Assembly: GCA_945874095.1 (NCBI GenBank)
Contig: CAMCFM010000223.1
Location: 1-7,093, forward strand
DNA: 7,093 nt
DNA from: Candidatus Kuenenia stuttgartensis
GTDB lineage: Bacteria; Planctomycetota; Planctomycetia; Isosphaerales; Isosphaeraceae
Direction of reading: 5' to 3'
The notes below the pieces were generated by a model. It searched no databases. It was not told the DNA's origin and was given only the letters and a program-made list of their open reading frames with translations. Every line of letters begins with the position of its first letter. The first letter of the stretch is position 1. A program made the translations under genes and the position numbers. Shown in pieces: positions 1 through 6,274 of the stretch.

Positions 1-266
1 CCCTCTCTCTTGCTGAACTTTACGTAGGACAGAATGAACCAGAAAAAGCCATTGCCCTGTTGCAACCATTCTGGCAGACGCCCTTTGTCCCGCCTCACAA
101 TCTGCCCCAAAACCCGTCGGATCCTGGCGGCAAACAGATCCGGTTCCTCACAGGTTCAAAACTGCGTTCCTATTACCAGATCACAAACAAGCTGGAACAA
201 GTTCGAGAGATCGACTCCGAGCTTGAAAAACTCGGTCTGACAATCCTCCCGACCACCAGTCCGTGA
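1..266 (+). CDS. C-terminal end of a TPR-repeat protein (5' partial)
   Basis: The reading frame is open from the left edge (first whole codon at 3) to a TGA at 264-266, so 87 C-terminal residues are visible. The first residues, LSLAELYVGQNEPEKAIALLQ without its last residue, fit a tetratricopeptide helix pair: small residues at the A/G positions, an aromatic Tyr and a closing AIALL helix. TPR units are protein-protein interaction scaffolds. A proline-rich linker (PFVPPHNLPQNP) follows, then a charged, probably helical stretch (NKLEQVREIDSELEKLG) and a short tail ending TTSP. No catalytic motif is visible, and the real start lies outside the window. The fragment alone cannot give a function. 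An internal TTG at 60 is not needed as a start because the frame is open upstream. A small palindrome begins directly after the stop. Confidence 0.7.
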   Translation, partial: LSLAELYVGQNEPEKAIALLQPFWQTPFVPPHNLPQNPSDPGGKQIRFLTGSKLRSYYQITNKLEQVREIDSELEKLGLTILPTTSP

Positions 267-281
267 GTTTCTTCAAGAAAC
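267..281. repeat. 15-base palindrome directly after the TPR gene stop
   Basis: GTTTCTT, a central C, then AAGAAAC form a perfect inverted repeat that starts on the base after the TGA. As RNA it would give a 6-bp stem with a 3-base loop. It is followed by AAAATACG, not a T-run, so it is not a standard terminator on the plus strand. It could be an operator or a weak 3' stabilising hairpin, or it may be chance. Confidence 0.3.
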
Positions 282-361
282 AAAATACGCTGTAAATCGT
301 TACTGAATTAAGACATAGTCCGTTCAAGCACACCGGCCGTGAAATTAGTTTTACTTTTCCT

Positions 362-389
362 GTAAGGTCGACCCGGATTTCGCCCTTAC
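362..389 (+). repeat. Imperfect hairpin upstream of the PEP-CTERM gene
   Basis: GTAAGG (362-367) pairs with CCTTAC (384-389). After one T/C mismatch, CGA (369-371) pairs with TCG (379-381), leaving an 8-base loop. This makes 9 pairs in all, about 75 bases before the ATG at 464. It could lie in the 5' leader or be an operator. There is no T-run after it. I could not identify a convincing -35/-10 pair in 267-463, so its position relative to a promoter is unknown. Confidence 0.3.
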
Positions 390-445
390 CTCTTATAGGG
401 CTATCTCCAGCCCCTCCAAAAGTCTGTATCACACCAAAGATTCCT

Positions 446-461
446 TGAGAGGAATTTCTCA
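446..461 (+). promoter_or_regulatory. Shine-Dalgarno of the PEP-CTERM gene inside a small inverted repeat
   Basis: GAGAGGA (447-453) is a good ribosome-binding site with 10 bases before the ATG at 464, and it decides that start. It lies within TGAGA-GGAATT-TCTCA, a perfect 5-bp inverted repeat with GGAA in the loop. The hairpin would be weak. Whether it affects translation is not known. Confidence 0.5.
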
Positions 462-463
462 CC

Positions 464-1387
464 ATGAGACTTCAACTTCGTTCACTCGTGGCCGCCGTGG
501 CCCTTCTCTTCGCGGCCAGCCCGTTTGCCGGGGCGGTGGATTTGCTTTTTGTCACGTTGAGCGACAACACTATCGTTAAATACGACACCACAGGCAATGT
601 CGGTGCAACTATCCAGGCCACCCAGGCGTTTTTCGCCACTTCGAATCTGAACAATCCACAGGGCCTGGCGTTCGATTCCTCGGGCAACCTCTACGCCGCG
701 AGTTACGGCACCGAGTCCATCAGCAAGTTCAATTCTTCGGGTGGATACGTCAGCAATATCGGTTCGGGTGTGAACGGCCCAGTCGGCCTGGCGTTCGATT
801 CCTCGGGCAACCTCTACGCCGCGAATAACAGTGACAGCACCATCACCAAGTTCAATTCGTCGGATGCATTCGTCAGCATTATCAACTCGAATCTGAACAG
901 CCCACAGGGCCTGGCGTTCGCCTCGGGCAACCTCTACGCCGCGAATTACGGCGACAGCACTATCAGCAAGTTCAATTCGTCGGGTGGATACGTCAGCAAT
1001 CTCGGCATGCCGGACGTGAACTCGCCAACCGGCCTGGCGTTCGATATCTCGGGCAACCTCTACGCCGCGAATTACGGCGACAACACCATCGGCGTGTTCA
1101 ATTCGTCGGGTGGACTCGTCAATCAAATCAGCTCGAATCTGAACGGCCCAAAGGGCCTGGCATTCGATTCCTCGGGCAACCTCTACGCCGCGAATAGCAG
1201 CAACAACACCATCAGCAAGTTCGATCCGTCGGGCATCTTCCTGACCTCCTGGAGCACGGGTGTAGCTCCAGCATTTATCGCCTTCCAGCCCGTCTCCGTT
1301 CCCGAGCCATCCACCTATGCCCTGGCCGCAATCGCCACCGGCGTGATGGCTGCCATCGCCCGCCGCCGCAAGGCACGGATGGCCTGA
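464..1387 (+). CDS. Secreted NHL-repeat beta-propeller with PEP-CTERM sorting tail
   Basis: This 307-residue protein has three parts. Residues 1-24 are a signal peptide (Arg-containing start, hydrophobic LVAAVALLFAA, likely cleavage after AGA). Residues of about 25-278 are NHL-like blades with the recurring core GLAFDSSGNLYAAN followed by TISKFNSSG. The core starts at residues 67, 108, 149, 190 and 231, exactly 41 residues apart. The opening segment DLLFVTLSDNTIVKYD and the closing PAFIAFQPV look like halves of one further blade, giving a probable six-bladed ring closed by joined ends (inference). Residues 279-307 are a PEP-CTERM signal: VPEPSTYA, a hydrophobic helix, then an ARRRKAR basic end. 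In known systems an exosortase/archaeosortase-type enzyme removes this tail and the protein goes to the cell surface or exopolysaccharide matrix. No exosortase is in the window. No catalytic residues are evident, so a binding or structural role is likeliest. The ATG has a good Shine-Dalgarno, and a strong terminator follows. Confidence 0.9.
   Translation: MRLQLRSLVAAVALLFAASPFAGAVDLLFVTLSDNTIVKYDTTGNVGATIQATQAFFATSNLNNPQGLAFDSSGNLYAASYGTESISKFNSSGGYVSNIGSGVNGPVGLAFDSSGNLYAANNSDSTITKFNSSDAFVSIINSNLNSPQGLAFASGNLYAANYGDSTISKFNSSGGYVSNLGMPDVNSPTGLAFDISGNLYAANYGDNTIGVFNSSGGLVNQISSNLNGPKGLAFDSSGNLYAANSSNNTISKFDPSGIFLTSWSTGVAPAFIAFQPVSVPEPSTYALAAIATGVMAAIARRRKARMA
641..1255 (+). repeat. Five tandem 123-base coding repeats (propeller blades)
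   Basis: The words GGCCTGGCGTTCGAT and GGGCAACCTCTACGCCGCGA recur with starts of the first at 662, 785, 908, 1031 and 1154, an exact 123-base (41-codon) period. Unit 3 lacks one codon in the core (GLAFASG in place of GLAFDSSG), and an extra codon later in the same unit restores the spacing. Units 1, 3 and 5 open with TCGAATCTGAAC (641, 887, 1133), while units 2 and 4 carry GTGAAC instead, so a 246-base two-blade period sits on top of the 123-base one. This suggests duplication of a two-blade block. Confidence 0.9.
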
Positions 1388-1395
1388 TTTCATCC

Positions 1396-1429
1396 AAAAA
1401 ATGGCGGATTTCGACCCGGTCTCGAAATC
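1396..1429 (-). terminator. Rho-independent terminator for the UvrA-family gene
   Basis: GATTTCGA (1407-1414) and TCGAAATC (1422-1429) form a perfect 8-bp stem with a 7-base loop. Read on the minus strand, the hairpin is followed by CGCCA and then six T (1401-1396). It lies about 135 bases past the stop of the UvrA-family gene. The stem is AT-rich and there are 5 bases before the T-run, so its strength is uncertain. Confidence 0.5.
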
Positions 1430-1444
1430 TTGTCTTGCACCGCC

Positions 1445-1486
1445 CCGGCCCCGTCTTCATGACAAGGCGGGGTCGGTGTTTTTTTT
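1445..1486 (+). terminator. Strong Rho-independent terminator after the PEP-CTERM gene
   Basis: Bases 1445-1457 (CCGGCCCCGTCTT) pair with 1464-1476 (AAGGCGGGGTCGG) in a 13-bp stem with two G-T wobbles and the 6-base loop CATGAC. TG and then eight T (1479-1486) follow. It is 57 bases beyond the stop codon and oriented to end plus-strand transcription before it enters the convergent UvrA-family gene. Confidence 0.88.
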
Positions 1487-1563
1487 GCTGTCAACAATCT
1501 CGCGTGATTAAGACTTGGGACTCCCAAATAAATCCATGCTGCATTGCATCTGGATCGATCAGA

Positions 1564-4344
1564 TCAGAGGATTCGGCCGGTAGGCGATGCCTGGCCTTTG
1601 AGGTCTTCCGGGCGCCCCATAAAAACCACCTCTCCACCGTGGTGGCCTGCCCCCAGCCCCAGTTCGATCACCCAGTCGGCCTGACGGATCAAATCCAGGT
1701 CATGCTCGACAATCACCAGCGTGTGGCCTCGATCCACCAGCCCATCCAAAGCTCGCCTCAAAGTCAGCACATCCGCGCTGTGCAGGCCAGTGGTCGGCTC
1801 ATCCAGAAAAATCACCTTGCCCGCCTTGGAACCGCCCGGAACAGCCTCGCCCGTGGTGGCCAGATGCGCCGCCAGCTTCAATCGCTGGGCCTCTCCGCCC
1901 GAAAGTGTCGATGTTGACTGCCCTAGCCGCAGGTAATCAAGCCCCACATCCATCAGCCAGCGGAGCTTGGTTTGCACCTTGGTTTTGGTCCGGAAAAAGC
2001 TCCATGCCTCGCGGCCAGTCATTTCCAGAACATCGGCAATCGACTTGCCGCGATATGTAATGGCAAGCACTTCAGGCTTATATCTTGCGCCTTTGCAATC
2101 AGGGCAGCGGATCATCACATCGGCCAGAAATTGCATTTCAATGGTTTGATATCCATTGCCTTCGCAGGTGGAACATCGACCCTCTGCATTATTAAAGCTG
2201 AATCTGCTGGCCGTGAATTTTTTGGTTTTGGCTTCCGGCATCTCGGCAAAGACTTTGCGGATCTCATCGAGAATCTTTAAAAACGTGGCAGGATTCGATC
2301 GGCTCGATCGGCCAATGGCAGAACCATCCACCAAAATCGCCTCGCCAGGCATTTCGCCGGTGATGGTTAATTTCTCAAAAGGCTCCGGCCGATCCGCTTC
2401 CTGCCCAAGTTCCTGACATAAAGCCGGCGCCAAAGTGCCTGACATGAATGTGGTCTTGCCCGACCCGCTCACCCCTGCAATCACGGTCAATGCGCCGATT
2501 GGAACTTTAATGTCAATCGACTTTAAATGATTCCCCCGGCAGCCTTTGATCTCAATCCAGCCCTTGTCCATCGGTCGCTTGACGGACGGCTTTACAGCCT
2601 TTCGCTTTTTCTTTGATTCCATTAATGATGCAATCGTCACCGATTCAGGCGCTAGTTCTACAGAGGCAGAAGCCGTTGCACCTGCAAACAGAATTTGCCC
2701 ACCGTTTTCGCCTGCCCCCGGGCCAAGATCCACAAGATAATCCGAAGCACGAATCAAATCTGCGTCGTGCTCCACAGCAACCACGGTATTCCCTCGATCG
2801 CGCAGGGCTTGCACCAAATGCAACAGTTTACCGACATCGGCTGAATGAAGGCCCGCCGTGGGTTCATCCAGCACATAAAGCATATTCACCAGCCCTGATC
2901 CAAGCGCTGTTGTCAGCCCCACTCGCTGAGCCTCTCCGCCTGAGAGTGTCCGGGCCGCTCTGGAAAGCGTTAAATAACCAAGCCCGACATCGATCAAATA
3001 ATTCAGGCGAGCGGTCATTGGCTTCACCACACGAACAACAGCAGGGTGGCCTGCATGATTCATCTCGACTTGATCCAGCCACAATTTTAAATTCTCGAGT
3101 GGAATTTCACTCAGTTGAGCGATGTTTTGACTTTCCAGTTTCACCGCCAGTGAGACCGGTTTCAATCGACGCCCCTGACACGCGTCACAAGTTCTGTAAG
3201 ACCTCCATCGCGATAAGAATACGCGAATATGCATCTTGTAAGTTTTCTTTTCAAGCCATTCAAATAAATCTTTAATACCATGCATACCCTTCGATTTTTT
3301 TCCGTCAATAACTAACTTCTTTTCGTCGTCGGTTAATTCCGCCCAAGGGATATCAAGCCTGACGCCCAGCTTGGGCCCATGCTTTTCAAGGCCATCCTGC
3401 ATCTCTTTATAAGCAGGCATTTGAAAGGGCGCGATGGCACCTTCTCTGAGAGATTTCTGGTGGTCGGGAATAATTCGGTCGTAATCCACGTCAATCACAC
3501 GCCCAAAACCTTCGCAGGAATCGCATGCTCCGCGCGGGCTGTTGGGCCGGAAAAGGCTTGGTTCAGGCTCTGCATGTTCAATACCACAGGTGGGGCAGAT
3601 CCAGTCGCGATGGAATGTCAAAGAGCGGTCGTCCGTCAGGATCCGGCACCGGCCATAACCACGTTCAAATGCAGTCCGAATGGAATCTTCACGCCTTTCT
3701 TCAGTTTCTGTGCCACTCACAAGTCGGTCGACAATGACGTCCATCATGCCGGTGGACTTACCCGGGATTGGGCCTGATTCGATCATGTGAGTCTCGTTGT
3801 CGATCCTCACTCGCAAAAATCCGCTTTCTCGCAGACTATCTGCTAATAAATTGCGATCCGTGCCTGCGACAATTTCCATCGGAAATGCAATCTGATAACG
3901 TGTTCGATCGGCCATGGCTGCAAGTGTTTTAGAAACAGCACCAACTGATGAAGGCTCAATTTTCTCGCCACATCCCTGGCAAAACACCGAGCCGAGACGG
4001 GCAAAAAGCACGGCCAGGTGATCGTCGATTTCCGTCATGCTGCCCACCGTGGACCGGCTCGACCGCTTGGGAGCCTGCTGGGCGACGGCCACTGAGGCAG
4101 GAATTCCGTCAATTCGGTCAGCGTCAGGCTTTTCCAGGCGCTCCAGAAATTGGCGTGTATAGGCTGTAAATGTTTCGAGGTATCGCCTCTGTCCCTCAGC
4201 ATAAAGCGTGTCGAACGCCAGAGAACTCTTGCCAGAACCGCTCACTCCTGTGATTGCAATCAGTTGACCGATCGGGAGATCCACACTCACATTTTTAAGG
4301 TTGTGAACCCGAACGCCCTGAACTCGAATAAAGCGATCCGCCAT
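1564..4344 (-). CDS. uvrA: UvrA-family excinuclease ABC subunit A (divergent type)
   Basis: This 926-residue tandem ABC ATPase is close to the usual UvrA length of about 940. In nucleotide excision repair UvrA dimers find bulky or helix-distorting lesions and load UvrB. Visible motifs: Walker A at 33-40 (GVSGSGKS) and 624-631 (GVSGSGKT), signatures LSGGEAQR at 467-474 and 814-821, and Walker B LDEP at 492-495 and 847-850. Cysteine pairs are at 250/253 with 274/277 and at 724/727 with 747/750, matching the two UvrA zinc modules. Extra CxxC pairs are at 122/125 and 386/389. The region between RSTVGSMTEI (97-106) and residue 240 resembles the UvrB-binding part, so it is not an obviously deleted UvrA2. 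Non-standard points are DEPTAGLHSAD in the first half (housekeeping UvrA usually has DEPSIGLHQRD), a short insert near 832-841, and GLGAGHHGG near the end. It may be a second UvrA beside a standard one elsewhere (inference). The ATG is preceded by GAAGG at 4356-4360, 11 bases away. Confidence 0.92.
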   Translation of the reverse strand: MADRFIRVQGVRVHNLKNVSVDLPIGQLIAITGVSGSGKSSLAFDTLYAEGQRRYLETFTAYTRQFLERLEKPDADRIDGIPASVAVAQQAPKRSSRSTVGSMTEIDDHLAVLFARLGSVFCQGCGEKIEPSSVGAVSKTLAAMADRTRYQIAFPMEIVAGTDRNLLADSLRESGFLRVRIDNETHMIESGPIPGKSTGMMDVIVDRLVSGTETEERREDSIRTAFERGYGRCRILTDDRSLTFHRDWICPTCGIEHAEPEPSLFRPNSPRGACDSCEGFGRVIDVDYDRIIPDHQKSLREGAIAPFQMPAYKEMQDGLEKHGPKLGVRLDIPWAELTDDEKKLVIDGKKSKGMHGIKDLFEWLEKKTYKMHIRVFLSRWRSYRTCDACQGRRLKPVSLAVKLESQNIAQLSEIPLENLKLWLDQVEMNHAGHPAVVRVVKPMTARLNYLIDVGLGYLTLSRAARTLSGGEAQRVGLTTALGSGLVNMLYVLDEPTAGLHSADVGKLLHLVQALRDRGNTVVAVEHDADLIRASDYLVDLGPGAGENGGQILFAGATASASVELAPESVTIASLMESKKKRKAVKPSVKRPMDKGWIEIKGCRGNHLKSIDIKVPIGALTVIAGVSGSGKTTFMSGTLAPALCQELGQEADRPEPFEKLTITGEMPGEAILVDGSAIGRSSRSNPATFLKILDEIRKVFAEMPEAKTKKFTASRFSFNNAEGRCSTCEGNGYQTIEMQFLADVMIRCPDCKGARYKPEVLAITYRGKSIADVLEMTGREAWSFFRTKTKVQTKLRWLMDVGLDYLRLGQSTSTLSGGEAQRLKLAAHLATTGEAVPGGSKAGKVIFLDEPTTGLHSADVLTLRRALDGLVDRGHTLVIVEHDLDLIRQADWVIELGLGAGHHGGEVVFMGRPEDLKGQASPTGRIL

Positions 4345-4392
4345 GATACGCAGTGCCTTCAGAAGGGAATGAGATGATTGCCTGACAAAATC

Positions 4393-4441
4393 AAAAAGAA
4401 ATGACGAGGCCAGAATAAACGAGCCATCGGCATTTCTTTTT
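4393..4441 (-). terminator. Symmetrical, probably bidirectional terminator between the DinB-like and UvrA-family genes
   Basis: AAAAAGAAATG (4393-4403) and CATTTCTTTTT (4431-4441) are a perfect 11-bp inverted repeat. Inside it, after an A/G mismatch, CGA-GGC (4405-4410) pairs with GCC-A-TCG (4423-4429, one bulged A), leaving a 12-base loop. The A-tract before and T-tract after a GC-richer inner stem is the classical bidirectional terminator shape. Read leftward it lies 25 bases past the DinB-like stop and ends in T-rich sequence. It leaves only about 48 bases for a promoter of the UvrA-family gene. Confidence 0.75.
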
Positions 4442-4466
4442 CTAATACAATTCGATCGATATCTGG

Positions 4467-4958
4467 TCAGACAGCAATCGGCTTCTTGGTGAAGCGTCGA
4501 ACAGCCACGAACTGACCAAGGTGCATCATATAATGCAATCCGATCATGTTTAACAGTGCTGCCACATTAGGCGCATAGGCAGCGAACTTTTCGTCTGTTG
4601 AGGCGGCCAGTTCTTCATCTGTTATGGCTTCGAGAATTGCATTTGTAGCATCTCGCTGGACTTTGTATAAAGCCATGTAAGACTCTTTGGCATGAAACTG
4701 TTCAGGAGATGTTCCACGGGTGTCGGTGCGTGAGTGGAGATCGTCAAAGCCTTCGGGCAGGGCAGGGGATGCGCCGGGCTTGACGAGTTCCGCAAACATC
4801 CGCTCAGAGGAAATCAGGTGGCCGATTTGCCAGGCAATATGGTTCATGCCTTCAATTGGTTCCAGTAAAATCTCTGAATCGCTGAGATCAGCAACATAGG
4901 AAGTCAGGAGATGGTCGGCCATACCGAGTGTGTGACTGATAACGGGCTTGGAATGCAT
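4467..4958 (-). CDS. DinB_2 / YfiT-type putative metal-dependent protein
   Basis: This 163-residue protein has the form of a DinB-superfamily four-helix bundle. The name comes from a damage-induced Bacillus gene and is unrelated to DNA polymerase IV. Members bind a divalent metal through three histidines. The likely ligands here are His47 in NHIAWQIGHLISSERM and the pair His142/His146 in GLHYMMHLGQFVAVRR; His40 is also conserved in many relatives. Some superfamily members are thiol-dependent transferases (bacillithiol or mycothiol type), but most are uncharacterised and no substrate can be read here. There is no signal peptide or membrane segment, so it should be cytoplasmic. The Shine-Dalgarno is weak (GAGA 8-11 bases from the ATG). 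A hairpin lies upstream, after the PD40 gene, and a strong terminator lies downstream, so it is probably transcribed alone. Confidence 0.8.
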   Translation of the reverse strand: MHSKPVISHTLGMADHLLTSYVADLSDSEILLEPIEGMNHIAWQIGHLISSERMFAELVKPGASPALPEGFDDLHSRTDTRGTSPEQFHAKESYMALYKVQRDATNAILEAITDEELAASTDEKFAAYAPNVAALLNMIGLHYMMHLGQFVAVRRFTKKPIAV

Positions 4959-4987
4959 CGGATTCTCGATTCTGGTTCAGTACTTTG

Positions 4988-5020
4988 AAAAGTGACAGTT
5001 GCAATTACGCAATTGCAACT
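4988..5020 (-). terminator. Perfect 10-bp hairpin after the PD40 gene, possible terminator
   Basis: AGTTGCAATT (4997-5006) and AATTGCAACT (5011-5020) form a perfect inverted repeat with loop ACGC. On the minus strand it starts 13 bases after the PD40 stop and is followed by GTCAC and four T (4991-4988). The stem is AT-rich and the T-run short, so it may be a weak terminator. It is also only 38 bases before the DinB-like ATG, so it could instead be an operator for that gene. Confidence 0.5.
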
Positions 5021-5033
5021 TCAGACTCAGGTC

Positions 5034-6119
5034 TTACGGCTTGGCCACTTTGGCCGCCGGTGTTTCTGGCTTGGTATCGGCAATAAAATCGGCGATATAA
5101 AGCTGGCTCGTATTGGCCTTGTTTCGGCCCTTGCTTGTCCACATCATCTGCTTCCCATCAGGGCTGATCACGGGTAGACCATCAAAACCATCGGCGTAAG
5201 TGATCCGCTCCTGCTTGCCAGTTTCAATGTCCATTAAATAGACTTCATAATTGGCATGCCCATGAATCGATGTAGAATAAACGATGTGGCGGCTGTCTGG
5301 AAGGAACCAGGGACCCCAGTTGACGGCCTCGTTCTTCGTCAATTGCTTTTCAGCAGTTCCTTCAACATTATTGATATAGAGTTGCAACAGGTCGTTACCG
5401 GCCCTGTCGCTGCGATAAATGATTTTCTTGCCATCAGGAGAGAAGAAAGGGCCACCATCATAGCCTTTTTTCCGAGTAATCCGGCGCGGGTGGGAGCCAT
5501 CAGAATCCATGATATAAATCTCGGCATCACCATCACGGAACGATGTGAAAATGATATGCTTGCCGTCCGGCGAATAGCTTCCCTCAGCGTCATAGCCGGG
5601 AGTATCTGTGAGCTGGGCCATACCGGTGCCGTCAGGATTGGAGATAAAAATGTCCATATATGGATCGAAATCCCAGCGGTAGCGGTCGCTGCGACTGTAA
5701 GCAGGACCATTCTTTTTGGCTGCGTCTGGCTTGCCGTTTTTCAGGGCTGGATCGAGGTGGCTGGAGCCGAACAAAATCGACAGTCCATTCGGATGGAAGT
5801 ACGAACAGGTACACTTGCCAGTGCCGGTCGAGACCAGTTTTGGCTTGGCAGCTGGATCCGTTTCCTGAATAAAGATCTGATAGTCATTTTGACCAAGAGG
5901 GGCGGCTTGAAAGATGATTTTTTTGCCATCAGGGCTGAAATAACCTTCACCAGCCTTGGCGAAATCGAAGGTGAGCTGGCGGATATTTTTGAGGTGCTTG
6001 CTTTCAAGCTTGGCAACTTCTTCCGCAGACCGTTTCGGCTCAGCAGGGCCCATCGGAGGCTGACTAAGAATCAGGGAGGCGATCAAGACTTGTAAGATCA
6101 TCTTTGGAGTACCTGCCAT
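5034..6119 (-). CDS. Secreted TolB-like PD40 beta-propeller protein
   Basis: This 361-residue protein has an N-terminal signal peptide (Lys6, hydrophobic MILQVLIASLIL at 7-18, likely cleavage near Ala26) and no lipobox cysteine. Six PD40-type strands follow: FSPDGKKIIF (61-70), FHPNGLSILF (108-117), YSPDGKHIIF (182-191), FSPDGKKIIY (226-235), FLPDSRHIVY (272-281) and ISPDGKQMMW (318-327). They fit a six-bladed propeller like the C-terminal domain of TolB, but TolB's N-terminal domain is missing and no Tol/Pal genes are nearby. Spacing is 44-47 residues except for a 74-residue gap between strands two and three, which contains a lysine-rich insert and YRWDFDPYMDIF. The tail is rich in Ala, Lys and Pro. 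A role in ligand or partner binding in the periplasm is likely; no enzyme domain is attached. Met7 (ATG at 6101) is an alternative start with an AGG upstream, but it would lose Lys6. The first ATG has no clear Shine-Dalgarno. Confidence 0.85.
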   Translation of the reverse strand: MAGTPKMILQVLIASLILSQPPMGPAEPKRSAEEVAKLESKHLKNIRQLTFDFAKAGEGYFSPDGKKIIFQAAPLGQNDYQIFIQETDPAAKPKLVSTGTGKCTCSYFHPNGLSILFGSSHLDPALKNGKPDAAKKNGPAYSRSDRYRWDFDPYMDIFISNPDGTGMAQLTDTPGYDAEGSYSPDGKHIIFTSFRDGDAEIYIMDSDGSHPRRITRKKGYDGGPFFSPDGKKIIYRSDRAGNDLLQLYINNVEGTAEKQLTKNEAVNWGPWFLPDSRHIVYSTSIHGHANYEVYLMDIETGKQERITYADGFDGLPVISPDGKQMMWTSKGRNKANTSQLYIADFIADTKPETPAAKVAKP

Positions 6120-6187
6120 TGAGGAAGGAAGGCCAGAATTGTGCAGTTAGACGGTTTCCGGCACTGGCCGAAACGTGAGATTTGTTT

Positions 6188-6193
6188 ATTATA
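6188..6193 (-). promoter_or_regulatory. Candidate -10 box (TATAAT) for the PD40 gene in a divergent promoter region
   Basis: The minus strand reads CACCTATAATAAAC, a perfect TATAAT, which would start transcription about 60 bases before the PD40 ATG. No good -35 match is seen 16-18 bases upstream. The same AT patch on the plus strand offers TATTAT (6187-6192) as a weaker -10 for the adenosyltransferase gene, about 95 bases before its TTG. The rest of 6120-6286 holds small inverted repeats, for example TCCGT-TG-ACGGA at 6237-6248. Confidence 0.35.
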
Positions 6194-6274
6194 GGTGTAC
6201 GTGAAGTCTACGCCTAGCGTTGCGGCTTCAGAACGCTCCGTTGACGGAACTCCACACAAGCACTTAACCAGCAC

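Noticed and set aside
641..1255. CRISPR-like array
   Set aside because: The repeats are directly joined coding units with a 123-base period and the spacing encodes protein; there are no short repeats with unrelated spacers.
482..1393. Long minus-strand open frame (about 303 residues) opposite the PEP-CTERM gene
   Set aside because: It follows from the 123-base repeats, which repeat a stop-free antisense frame. The plus strand has a signal peptide, propeller repeats, PEP-CTERM tail and ribosome-binding site, while the antisense product has only repetitive sequence.
1515..1527. TTGGG-ACT-CCCAA hairpin soon after the UvrA-family stop
   Set aside because: Only 5 bp with no T-run on the minus strand; the hairpin at 1407-1429 with six T is a better terminator.
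2613..3275. Plus-strand open frame of 220 residues
   Set aside because: It lies opposite the UvrA-family gene, whose motifs are unmistakable, and its product shows no recognisable domain.
4345..4392. SOS (LexA) box in front of the UvrA-family gene
   Set aside because: Neither a CTGT-N8-ACAG pattern nor a GAAC-N4-GTTC pattern is present.
5256..6095. Plus-strand open frame of 279 residues
   Set aside because: It is a mirror of the PD40 gene caused by codon bias; the minus-strand frame has a signal peptide and six PD40 motifs.
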